A DNA stretch of 8,390 bases, from positions 1 through 8,390 of the forward strand of contig JAFYQY010000095.1 in NCBI GenBank assembly GCA_017559685.1. The letters run 5' to 3'. The notes under the pieces were generated by a model that saw nothing but the letters and a program-made list of their open reading frames with translations, searched no databases and was not told the DNA's origin. Positions 1 to 6,711 of this stretch are shown piece by piece (position 1 is the stretch's first letter; the number at the start of each line of letters is the position of its first letter). This DNA comes from Alistipes sp. (GTDB lineage: Bacteria; Bacteroidota; Bacteroidia; Bacteroidales; Rikenellaceae). The position numbers were made by a program, and so were the translations under genes.

Positions 1-2
1 AT

Positions 3-1472
3 GCCTATCCACGTCTCGTGACGTTTAGAGATGCCTGTATGCGTGAGTCTGAGAACGTTGTAATGGTGTCGTGTGGTGACTTTGTCAGCGGTGGTAATGT
101 GGGCACATTGTCGAAGGGCGAGAAGATTGTCGAGATTATGAACTATGTCTACTACGACGTGGTGACACTCGGCAACCACGAGCTTGACTATGGTATGGAG
201 CAGATGTTTAGCTTGACAGAGGCGTTGAATGCCGAGGTGGTGTGTGCCAACCTTCGTAATGTGCAGGCCGACGAGCATCCATTCCCAGCCTACTATATCG
301 AGTCGTATGATGGTGTAGATGTGGCATTCATTGGCTTCACAACCACCACAAGTGGTACTATCACTGGCCTTGCAGATGAGAATGGAGCACCTCTCTACAG
401 CTTTATGCGTGATGAGTTCTACGAGATTGCACAGCGTCGCATCGATGAGGCTCGCGAGGCGGGTGCAGAGTATGTCATTGCCTTAGCACATCTTGGCGAC
501 ACAGAGAGTGGTGACCACCCAAGCTCGGTAGACTTGATTAGCCGAACAACGGGCATCGATGTTGTGATCGATGGCCACGATCACCACGTCATAGAGGGTC
601 GTATGGTGGCAAATAGCCAAGGCGACGAGGTGTTGCTAACATCTTCAGGCACAAACCTCGAGTATGTAGGTAAGCTTGTGATCGACCCTAATGGCAATAT
701 TAGCTCGACACTTGTAACTCTTGCGGGCTATGAGGAGGATGCTGCAACGTTGAGCCTTGTGGAGAGAGTCAAGGAGGAGGTAAAGAGCGAGGGTAACTTC
801 GTGATTGGTTACAATAGCGTAGACCTTACAATTTACGACGCTGAGGGTCAGCGTATTGTGCGTACACAGGAGGCAAATATCGGTGACTTCTCGGCCGATG
901 CCTTCAGAATATTTACTGGTGCCGATATCGCAATGGTAAATGGCGGTGGTCTCCGCAGCAACCTTAGCAAGGGTGAGGTTCGCTTTGTGGATCTCTACAA
1001 CGTGATGCCTTTCGATGATAGAATTGCAACAGGACGACTCACAGGAGCACAGCTTGTAGATATTCTTGAGTTTGCTGTGTCGTCATTGCCAAAGGAGGCG
1101 GGTGTCTTTATGCAGGTTAGTGGCTTGAGATTTGAGGTAGACTCTAACGTCGAGTCGCCAGTAGTAAGAGACCCCGAGACAGACCTCTTTGTGAGTGTGG
1201 GCGAGGGTGAGCGTAGAGTCTCACGTGTCGAGGTGCTTAATAGCCAGAGTGGTGAGTATGAGGCGGTAGACCCATCACGAGAGTATACTCTTGCAACGCT
1301 TGACTATCTTATCCTTGAGCGAGGTGGCGATGGTATCTTCGATGCTGTGACGCCTATTGAGGAGAATTGTGGTGCTGAGATTGATATCCTACGCCACTAT
1401 ATCGAGATTGAGCTCGATGGCATTATCGGCGAGGAGTATCGCGAGCCACAGGGCAGAATTATCGTTAAGTAG
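3..1472 (+). CDS. UshA-like 5'-nucleotidase / metallophosphoesterase, 5' end missing
   Basis: Probable 5'-nucleotidase or 2',3'-cyclic phosphodiesterase of the UshA/CpdB type, which removes phosphate from nucleotides, normally outside the cytoplasm. The reading frame is open from the first bases of the window (the GTG at 18 is only the first internal start-like codon), so the true start, any signal peptide and the first metal-binding motif (usually DxHG) lie upstream. Counting residues from 18, the metallophosphatase motifs are CGDF (D21), GNHELD (N53-H54-E55) and IDGHDHH. The C-terminal 5'-nucleotidase domain shows NGGGLR, the stretch around FDDRIATGRLTG, and DYLILERGGDGI, which matches the family's substrate-binding Gly-Gly-Asp-Gly region. 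The visible part has both domains in one chain; I see no frameshift. The stop TAG is followed 20 bases later by a strong terminator. The family is clear, the exact substrate is not. Confidence 0.88.
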   Translation, partial: AYPRLVTFRDACMRESENVVMVSCGDFVSGGNVGTLSKGEKIVEIMNYVYYDVVTLGNHELDYGMEQMFSLTEALNAEVVCANLRNVQADEHPFPAYYIESYDGVDVAFIGFTTTTSGTITGLADENGAPLYSFMRDEFYEIAQRRIDEAREAGAEYVIALAHLGDTESGDHPSSVDLISRTTGIDVVIDGHDHHVIEGRMVANSQGDEVLLTSSGTNLEYVGKLVIDPNGNISSTLVTLAGYEEDAATLSLVERVKEEVKSEGNFVIGYNSVDLTIYDAEGQRIVRTQEANIGDFSADAFRIFTGADIAMVNGGGLRSNLSKGEVRFVDLYNVMPFDDRIATGRLTGAQLVDILEFAVSSLPKEAGVFMQVSGLRFEVDSNVESPVVRDPETDLFVSVGEGERRVSRVEVLNSQSGEYEAVDPSREYTLATLDYLILERGGDGIFDAVTPIEENCGAEIDILRHYIEIELDGIIGEEYREPQGRIIVK

Positions 1473-1492
1473 GGTGCAACCCCTGCCTATAG

Positions 1493-1524
1493 TCCCGACA
1501 ATGAAGTCATTGTCGGGATTTTTT
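1493..1524 (+). terminator. Rho-independent terminator after the 5'-nucleotidase
   Basis: TCCCGACAATGA (1493-1504) pairs perfectly with TCATTGTCGGGA (1507-1518). An uninterrupted run of six T follows (1519-1524). It lies 20 bases after the nucleotidase stop codon and separates that gene from mgsA. Confidence 0.92.
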
Positions 1525-1608
1525 GTTGCAATCTCCGAAAAGTGGGTCTCTTTTTCTCGTTTAACAAAAACTTAACACCTCTGCAATAGCCAAGAAACAT
1601 CGTTACAC

Positions 1609-1616
1609 TATTTTTG
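1609..1616 (+). promoter_or_regulatory. Probable Bacteroidetes -7 element for mgsA
   Basis: TATTTTTG matches the Bacteroides -7 consensus TAnnTTTG and lies about 35 bases before the mgsA start, after the upstream terminator. No good TTTG -33 element is present at the expected 19-21-base distance, so the promoter call rests on the -7 box and position. A purine-rich AGGAAAG at 1631-1637 could help ribosome binding but sits 13 bases before the chosen ATG, which is long. Confidence 0.6.
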
Positions 1617-1650
1617 CATCGTAGAAAAAGAGGAAAGAATTTAGAAAAAG

Positions 1651-2133
1651 ATGTTTTTTATGGAGAAGAGATTAACAGTAGCACTCGTTGCTCACGATGC
1701 AATGAAGCACGACCTCGCAGAGTGGGTCGCTTGGAATTGGGAGAAGTTATTATCACACCGCCTGATTTGTACAGGAACCACGGGACGTATCGTGGCTGAG
1801 ACACTTATGGAGCGTAGAGGCAAGGATGCCGCAAATACGCGATTCGACATCACAATGCTTAAATCGGGACCTCTGGGTGGCGACCAACAGTTGGGAGCTA
1901 TGATTGCTAACGACGAGATAGACCTGCTTATATTCTTTTGGGATCCTATGTCGGCACAGCCCCACGATGTCGATGTTAAGGCACTGCTTCGCTTAGCAAC
2001 GCTCTATAATGTGCCAACGGCCATCAATCGTTCGTCGGCCGATTTTATAATATCATCTAAGCTTATGGCCGAGGTCGACTACAAGCCAGTAATCAAGGAT
2101 TATACAGCCTACATCGAGCGAATAGTGAAGTAG
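1651..2133 (+). CDS. mgsA: Methylglyoxal synthase
   Basis: Converts dihydroxyacetone phosphate to methylglyoxal and phosphate in the cytoplasm, a bypass of lower glycolysis used when sugar phosphates build up. The 160-aa protein matches the family along its whole length (E. coli MgsA is about 150 aa). Visible motifs are VAHDAMKHD (H15-D16), the phosphate-binding TGTTGR (41-46), SGPLGGDQQ with the catalytic aspartate D78 (E. coli D71), and FFWDPMSAQPHDVDVKALLRLAT with D98, H105 and D108 (E. coli D91, H98, D101). The segment at about 54-64 is longer than in E. coli. The ATG at 1651 is preferred for its upstream purine stretch, but the in-frame ATG at 1660 (M4) is also possible because the conserved core starts right after it. 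It appears to be transcribed alone, with a terminator before it and repeats after it. Ends TAG. Confidence 0.95.
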   Translation: MFFMEKRLTVALVAHDAMKHDLAEWVAWNWEKLLSHRLICTGTTGRIVAETLMERRGKDAANTRFDITMLKSGPLGGDQQLGAMIANDEIDLLIFFWDPMSAQPHDVDVKALLRLATLYNVPTAINRSSADFIISSKLMAEVDYKPVIKDYTAYIERIVK

Positions 2134-2166
2134 GGTAGCAGCTAATAGAGTTATCTACCATAGAAA

Positions 2167-2207
2167 GAGACCGTCGAGGATACATTATGTACATTCTCGA
2201 CGGCCTC
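2167..2207. other. Large imperfect hairpin downstream of mgsA
   Basis: GAGACCGTCGAG (2167-2178) pairs with CTCGACGGCCTC (2196-2207), 11 of 12 positions, around a 17-base loop that itself contains ACAT/ATGT. No T-run follows on the plus strand, so it is not a classical intrinsic terminator, though it could protect or process the mgsA mRNA 3' end. It abuts the first 37-nt repeat at 2208. Confidence 0.6.
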
Positions 2208-2244
2208 ATCGTTGCTATCGCCCCTAGAGTGGGGTATGCGACAC
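2208..2244. repeat. 37-nt direct repeat, copy 1
   Basis: Identical to the stretch at 2273-2309 except for one base (position 7: G here, A there). Each copy contains a small hairpin, CCCC-TAGAGT-GGGG. The copies are 65 bases apart start to start with 28 unrelated bases between. I do not recognise the family; it may be a dispersed intergenic palindromic element of this genome. Confidence 0.8.
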
Positions 2245-2272
2245 CTGGCAGATGTGAGCACCCTCCACAACA

Positions 2273-2309
2273 ATCGTTACTATCGCCCCTAGAGTGGGGT
2301 ATGCGACAC
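2273..2309. repeat. 37-nt direct repeat, copy 2
   Basis: Second copy of the repeat at 2208-2244, 36 of 37 bases identical. Similarity between the copies stops at 2309, the base before the insertion-sequence-like terminus at 2310, as if a mobile element had joined at the repeat edge. Confidence 0.8.
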
Positions 2310-2349
2310 TGAAGTGACCCCAAAAGTTTAGACAAAAAACTTTTGGGGT
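2310..2349 (+). mobile_element. Remnant of an IS3/IS150-group left end (probable)
   Basis: The stretch beginning TGAAGTGACCCC and containing TGACCCCAAAAGTTTAGACA (2315-2334) resembles the terminal inverted repeats of IS150-group IS3 elements, as recalled from the family. As in those elements, the end folds back on itself: ACCCCAAAAGTTT (2317-2329) pairs perfectly over 13 bp with AAACTTTTGGGGT (2337-2349), with an ORF starting just after. No matching right end, no complete orfA and no orfB are visible up to 8390, so this is a solo end or a decayed remnant. The hairpin followed by TTTCTTT could also act as a terminator or attenuator. Confidence 0.55.
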
Positions 2350-2355
2350 TTCTTT

Positions 2356-2943
2356 ATGCGTAAAAAGCACGATTATGGAGCATTGCTCAAATATATGAGA
2401 ATGCTTGAAGGGTTATGTGCTATGAATGTGCATCGAAACTATAATCAATCATTCTCTACGGATGCTATTATTGAGAAATTTACATTCGAATTTGAAGATG
2501 AATACGCTTGCGATACTCCATTTGTCATTGGTATTGGAAATCGGCTCTATCGTTCCTACTTCTCGGACTGGAGTAATGAGTTAAATATTCTTCGGTATGA
2601 GTTAGAGGGACTTGTTTTGCGCAGGAATGGCTCTATAAATCTACATTATGAGGATGAGCCAAATATAATAAATGTAAAAGGGTTTTATTTCCAAGATACG
2701 AAAGATTCATCGTGCGTCGAGGTAATATTTACCCCAGATGATTTTGTTGGTAGCCCTATTCTATTTGGTAACTGCAAACGCAGAGAGGTTGTTGAGAAAC
2801 TATATATGGGGTTTATGGAATTGTTCTCGAAGGATACAAGTTGGTTTGACAATGGCTATGAAGGTGTGACCTGGGGTGAATTTCGAGCCGATGCTATTGC
2901 CAAACTCAAGTCTAAGATAATTGAGGATTACTTAAAAAAGTAA
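2356..2943 (+). CDS. Hypothetical protein, possibly a fusion of an IS OrfA start with an unknown protein
   Basis: I do not recognise this 195-aa protein. It starts at ATG 2356, seven bases after the IS-like hairpin, and ends with TAA at 2941-2943. Residues 1 to about 30 (MRKKHDYGALLKYMRMLEG...) resemble the helix-turn-helix start of IS3-family OrfA proteins. From about residue 38 (IIEKFTFEFEDEY) the sequence changes character: acidic and aromatic, mixed alpha/beta in appearance, with no signal peptide, membrane segment, cysteine motif or catalytic signature that I can name. Notable stretches are IGIGNRLYRSYFSDW, VEVIFTPDDF and a lysine-rich C-terminus. The original protein may have started near the change point and later been joined to the IS end. 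The DNA looks more AT-rich than the two genes upstream, which fits acquired DNA. It sits next to the CRISPR locus but shows no link to it; an intergenic stretch and the tracrRNA terminator follow. Confidence 0.6.
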   Translation: MRKKHDYGALLKYMRMLEGLCAMNVHRNYNQSFSTDAIIEKFTFEFEDEYACDTPFVIGIGNRLYRSYFSDWSNELNILRYELEGLVLRRNGSINLHYEDEPNIINVKGFYFQDTKDSSCVEVIFTPDDFVGSPILFGNCKRREVVEKLYMGFMELFSKDTSWFDNGYEGVTWGEFRADAIAKLKSKIIEDYLKK

Positions 2944-3053
2944 CCTTCACTGTGTGTGGCTATATACTTTGCAAGGAGTATGTATGTGAATTTATTAAAA
3001 CCACTAACCCAAACTTAAATAGATAACCATTTATAATCAAGCATAATAATGCG

Positions 3054-3078
3054 AAAAAAGCGAGGTTGTTGCCCCGCT
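3054..3078 (-). terminator. Intrinsic terminator of tracrRNA
   Basis: On the minus strand AGCGGGG (3078-3072) pairs with CCTCGCT (3065-3059), with one G-U pair and a six-base loop, followed by a T-run (A-run 3054-3058 on the plus strand). This fixes the tracrRNA direction as leftward and its 3' end near 3054. Confidence 0.9.
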
Positions 3079-3131
3079 CCAAATGTTTTCACAACGGAAT
3101 AATCCTTTTTGTGATTTGCTTTTAAATTTGT
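3054..3131 (-). ncRNA. tracrRNA for the type II-C system
   Basis: Trans-activating RNA that pairs with the crRNA repeat and loads it into Cas9. Read on the minus strand, it starts at about 3131 with a 23-nt anti-repeat (3131-3109) perfectly complementary to the first part of the crRNA-sense repeat, without the usual bulge. A short GGATTATTCC hairpin (3104-3095) and a GTTGTGAAAAC segment (3094-3084) follow, then the terminator hairpin, giving roughly 78 nt. The 5' end is inferred from a promoter whose -7 box ends five bases upstream of the anti-repeat. The gene is divergent from cas9, about 80 bases before its start codon. The exact 5' end and any longer form are not determined here. Confidence 0.9.
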
Positions 3132-3135
3132 CCCA

Positions 3136-3167
3136 CAAAAATAGGCTAAAATTAGCAATTATGCAAA
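3136..3167 (-). promoter_or_regulatory. Bacteroides-type promoter of tracrRNA
   Basis: Reading leftward: TTTG (3167-3164), 20 bases, then TATTTTTG (3143-3136), a full match to the Bacteroides consensus TTTG-N19-21-TAnnTTTG. Transcription would begin about five bases on, at the first base of the anti-repeat (3131). Confidence 0.85.
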
Positions 3168-3173
3168 TTTTTC

Positions 3174-3203
3174 TTTAAATTTGTGATACTCTTTTAAATT
3201 TGT
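3174..3203. repeat. Two CRISPR-repeat-like fragments in front of cas9
   Basis: TTTAAATTTGT, the core of the crRNA-sense repeat, occurs at 3174-3184 and 3193-3203, as well as inside the anti-repeat (3121-3131). The second copy extends the match as CTTTTAAATTTGTtATC against repeat CTTTTAAATTTGTATC. Each contains TAAATTTG (3176-3183, 3195-3202), a match to the -7 consensus in cas9 direction, but neither has a TTTG -33 element at normal spacing. They may be the cas9 promoter, decayed repeats, or chance in AT-rich DNA. Confidence 0.45.
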
Positions 3204-3210
3204 TATCACT

Positions 3211-6200
3211 ATGAAACGAGTTCTCGGATTGGATCTAGGTTCTACAAGCATAGGCTGGGCTATCGTCGAAGAAAATAGCGTAGAGGTCTTGGATACTCCG
3301 CACGAAGGAGAATCAGATAAGATTATAGCAATTGGTAGCCGCATTATTCCATTAACAACAGATGAGAGCACGCAGTTCTCTAAGGGTCAGGCCCTAACAA
3401 AGAATGCCGACCGAACAGCAAGCCGCACGCAACGTAAGGGTTACGACCGCTATCAACTACGTAGGGCACTCCTATTGGAAGAGTTGAAGTGCAGTGGTAT
3501 ATATGATGGTGTCCCTATGCTATTGGGTAAACTCGAGCTTTGGGGGTTGCGCGCCAAGGCTGTAAGTGAGCAAATATCTCTTGCTGAGCTTGGTCGCGTG
3601 TTGTGTCATATAAATCAAAAGCGTGGCTATCGTACTGCTAAATCTGATTTTGGCGATAAGAAGCTTGGTGCTTATGTTCAGCAAGTTGTTGACCGTTATC
3701 GTGAGATTAAGGAAAAGGGTATCACCGTGGGACAATTTATGTATGAGTCTCTTAAGGCTGATGATGCTTTTAGATGCAAGGAGTGTACTTATCCGCGTAT
3801 TGCTTACATAGAGGAGTATGATGCTATTATGGAGTGCCAGAATAGATTTTATCCCGATGTGCTTACCGATGAGTGCATTGCCCATATTCGCGACTATATA
3901 ATCTTCCATCAGCGCCCATTGAAGTCGTGTAAGCACCTCGTTGGACGCTGTGAGTTGGAACGTTGTGATGTAGTTGATAAGAGTAGTGGCCGTGTGCGTA
4001 ATCAAGGACCTAAAGTTGCGCCACGTACTTCTCCGCTGTTCCAAGCTTGTAAGATATGGGAAAGTATTAATAACCTAAACATTAATAATAAGGTTAATGA
4101 TACGCTACATATTACTTTGGAGCAGAAGCAGAAGATATATGATTATATGCGTGTCAATGAGAAGCTAACTTCTAAGGATCTTGCGAAGCTTCTCGGCGTT
4201 AAGTCCACTGAGTGGTACTGTGGTAAAGCTGTCGGTAAGGGCTTGCAGGGCGATACTACCTATCATACAATTAAGAGGGCCTTGGGCAACTATCCTAAGG
4301 CTGCTGAGTTGTTACGCTTTGAGCTTAAATATTCTGATGGTAATAAGGTAGATACCGAAACAGGAGAGGTAACTAAGGTTGTGGATGCTTCGTTCGAACG
4401 TGAGCCATTATATAAATTGTGGCACGTATTGTACTCAATCTCTGATATTGATGAGTTGCGTCGACTTCTTGGGTCTAAGTTCGGTATTGATGATGAAGCT
4501 GTTGTTGAGGCATTGTGTCAGATTGATTTTGTCAAGGCTGGATATGGTAATAAGTCAGCACGTGCTATGCGTAAGATTCTGCCATACTTGCAGGAGGGTA
4601 TGCAGTACTACGATGCAAAGGTGGCTGCTGGCTATGACGATACTTCGCTTACCAAGGAGCAGAATGAGGCACGCGAGCTTGCAGAGCAGTTGCTCCCCAT
4701 TCAGAAGGGAGAGTTGCGCCAGCCTGTTGTGGAGAAGATTCTCAATCAACTTGTAAACTTGGTAAATGCTCTTATGGCAGAGTATGGTCGTTTCGATGAA
4801 ATACGTGTTGAACTCGCTCGAGAGTTAAAGCAGAATCGCGAGGAACGTGAGTCTGCAACGAGGGAGATTGCTCGAAATCAAAAAGTAAACGAGACTATTG
4901 CTAAGAGAATTCAGGATGAGTACGGCCTTGCACCAACTCGTTCGCGCATTCAGAAGTATAAGATGTGGGAGGAGTCTGAGCACATTTGTATGTATTGTGG
5001 TAATACCGTTAATGTAAATGAGTTTTTATTAGGCTTTGGCGTTGAGGTTGAGCACGTTATACCTCGTTCAGTACTCTTTGATGATAGTTTCTCAAATAAG
5101 GTTTGTGCTTGTCGTGCATGTAACAAGGAGAAGAACAATCGCACTGCCTATGACTTTATGAAGAGTAAGGGCGAGGATAGTGGTGAGTTTAAGGCATATG
5201 TAGCTCGCGTTAACGACCTCGCAGATAGATATAATACTAAGTTACCAATACCTATTGGTATTTCTAAGTCGAAGCGCAATAAACTCCTTATGTCGGCTCA
5301 GGATATCCCATCTGACTTTATCGAGCGTCAGCTGCGTGAGAGTCAGTATATCGCGAAGAAGGCTAAGGAGATGCTTCAAAGTATATGTCATAATGTCTAT
5401 GCTACAAGTGGTAGTGTTACCGACTTCATTCGTCATATTTGGGGCTGGGATGAGGTGTTACATTCGCTTAATTTCAATCGTTACCGCTCTGCGGGTCTTA
5501 CCGAGATGGTTGAGCGTGACGTAAATGGCGAGAAGGTGGAAGTTGAACGCATCAAGGATTGGTCTAAGCGTATGGATCACCGACATCACGCTGTTGATGC
5601 CCTAACAATTGCTTGCACAAAGCAGGGATATATTCAGCGAATTAACAATCTCAACTCGCTAAAAGAAACCGCTTTATGCTCTTATGGCAGCGAGAAACAG
5701 GGCGACGAGACCAAGCAGCGTCTTACCCGCCTTGAGAGATATATCCAGCAGCAACCACACTTCTCCATAGCAGAGGTTGAAAGTGCTGTTGAGGGTATTG
5801 CTGTGTCGTTCAAGGGTGGTAAGCGTGCCGCGAGTGTCGGTAAGCGATATATTCGCAAGGGTGGCAAGCGAATATGCGTACAGCGTGGTATTATCATTCC
5901 TCGAGGTGCTTTGAGTGAGGAGAGTGTCTACGGTCGTATTCGCAGTAGCGAGAGTGGCAAACAGGAGTATGTTATTAAATATAAGTTAGGCACTATTGCG
6001 CTCAAGGACGTTGATTATGTTGTTGATAAGCGTATTCGTGAGCTTATTCGTGAGCGATTGGAACAATTTGGCGGAAAGCCAGAGAAGGCTTTTGCTGAGC
6101 CGCTTCTTGACCACCAGGGTCGTGCTATTAGGAGTGTGCGATGCTATACGGGTTTGAATGCTACTGTGCCTCTTCGATATAACGAAAAGGGTGAGGCTAT

Positions 6201-6711
6201 TGCCTTTGTGAAGCCTGGCAATAACCACCACGTTGCCATCTATGAAGATGAAAAAGGTAAGTTACAGGAGCATATTGCAACCTTCTGGCACGCTGTCGAG
6301 CGTAAGAAGTATGGTGTCCCTGCGATTATTACAAAGCCTGCTGAGGTGTGGGATAGTGTCACTGCGAATATGCCAGAGTCATTCCTCGAGCAATTGCCTA
6401 AGTCGGCTACTTGGCGATTTAAGTTCTCTATGCAACAGAACGATATGTTCATTCTCGGTATGCACGAGGAACTATATCAAGACGCTATGCGTAACAATGA
6501 TTATGCTATGCTTAGCAAGTATTTGTATAGGGTGCAAAAACTTACAAAAGGAGATTATTTCTTTAGATATCATTTGGAAACATCCGTCGATGACATATCT
6601 GCAACTGCAAGAGAAATGGGTAAGTTGAAACGATTGGGTCTTAAAGGTTTAGTAGACAACAATCCTCACAAAGTCCATATTAGCATAACTGGTAAAATTA
6701 CGGAGATATGA
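3211..6711 (+). CDS. cas9: CRISPR-associated endonuclease Cas9, type II-C
   Basis: RNA-guided nuclease that cuts invading DNA with the crRNA:tracrRNA duplex. At 1166 aa it lies between compact II-C enzymes (about 1000 aa) and the roughly 1400-aa forms known from many Bacteroidetes. Domains in order: RuvC-I with LGLDLGSTSIGW (catalytic D8); arginine-rich bridge helix about 65-92; REC lobe to about 500; RuvC-II IRVELARELK with E534; HNH about 560-690 with VEHVIPRS (general base H615), N629 and N638; RuvC-III DHRHHAVDA with H793 and D796; then a WED/PAM-interacting C-terminus with GNNHHVAIY and FSMQQNDMF, typical of Bacteroidetes Cas9. All catalytic residues are present, so it should be active. 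C593-x-x-C596 and C634-x-x-C637 flank the HNH core and could bind zinc, as in Actinomyces naeslundii Cas9. The PAM cannot be read from the sequence. The start ATG follows AT-rich DNA without a Shine-Dalgarno site. The stop overlaps cas1 by 4 bases (ATGA). Confidence 0.97.
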   Translation: MKRVLGLDLGSTSIGWAIVEENSVEVLDTPHEGESDKIIAIGSRIIPLTTDESTQFSKGQALTKNADRTASRTQRKGYDRYQLRRALLLEELKCSGIYDGVPMLLGKLELWGLRAKAVSEQISLAELGRVLCHINQKRGYRTAKSDFGDKKLGAYVQQVVDRYREIKEKGITVGQFMYESLKADDAFRCKECTYPRIAYIEEYDAIMECQNRFYPDVLTDECIAHIRDYIIFHQRPLKSCKHLVGRCELERCDVVDKSSGRVRNQGPKVAPRTSPLFQACKIWESINNLNINNKVNDTLHITLEQKQKIYDYMRVNEKLTSKDLAKLLGVKSTEWYCGKAVGKGLQGDTTYHTIKRALGNYPKAAELLRFELKYSDGNKVDTETGEVTKVVDASFEREPLYKLWHVLYSISDIDELRRLLGSKFGIDDEAVVEALCQIDFVKAGYGNKSARAMRKILPYLQEGMQYYDAKVAAGYDDTSLTKEQNEARELAEQLLPIQKGELRQPVVEKILNQLVNLVNALMAEYGRFDEIRVELARELKQNREERESATREIARNQKVNETIAKRIQDEYGLAPTRSRIQKYKMWEESEHICMYCGNTVNVNEFLLGFGVEVEHVIPRSVLFDDSFSNKVCACRACNKEKNNRTAYDFMKSKGEDSGEFKAYVARVNDLADRYNTKLPIPIGISKSKRNKLLMSAQDIPSDFIERQLRESQYIAKKAKEMLQSICHNVYATSGSVTDFIRHIWGWDEVLHSLNFNRYRSAGLTEMVERDVNGEKVEVERIKDWSKRMDHRHHAVDALTIACTKQGYIQRINNLNSLKETALCSYGSEKQGDETKQRLTRLERYIQQQPHFSIAEVESAVEGIAVSFKGGKRAASVGKRYIRKGGKRICVQRGIIIPRGALSEESVYGRIRSSESGKQEYVIKYKLGTIALKDVDYVVDKRIRELIRERLEQFGGKPEKAFAEPLLDHQGRAIRSVRCYTGLNATVPLRYNEKGEAIAFVKPGNNHHVAIYEDEKGKLQEHIATFWHAVERKKYGVPAIITKPAEVWDSVTANMPESFLEQLPKSATWRFKFSMQQNDMFILGMHEELYQDAMRNNDYAMLSKYLYRVQKLTKGDYFFRYHLETSVDDISATAREMGKLKRLGLKGLVDNNPHKVHISITGKITEI

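Noticed and set aside
1614..1799. 61-aa plus-strand frame overlapping the mgsA start
   Set aside because: It overlaps mgsA in another frame, starts at the predicted transcription start and encodes no recognisable protein; mgsA fits its family over its full length.
2208..2309. Second CRISPR array made of the 37-nt repeats
   Set aside because: Only two copies and one gap, the repeat is unrelated to the cas-linked one, and the right copy runs straight into an IS-like end. Treated as a direct-repeat pair.
2310..2943. Complete insertion sequence
   Set aside because: No right terminal repeat, no orfB integrase with DDE motifs and only ~30 OrfA-like residues; at most a remnant.
2944..3053. Gene or promoter between the hypothetical ORF and the tracrRNA terminator
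   Set aside because: AT-rich with no open frame of note, no exact TAnnTTTG element and no stable hairpin; nothing supportable.
3520..4044. 174-aa minus-strand open frame inside cas9
   Set aside because: It lies wholly within the cas9 REC region, shows no recognisable motifs and is explained as a shadow of the coding strand. The same holds for the other open frames overlapping cas9, cas1, cas2, mgsA and the nucleotidase.
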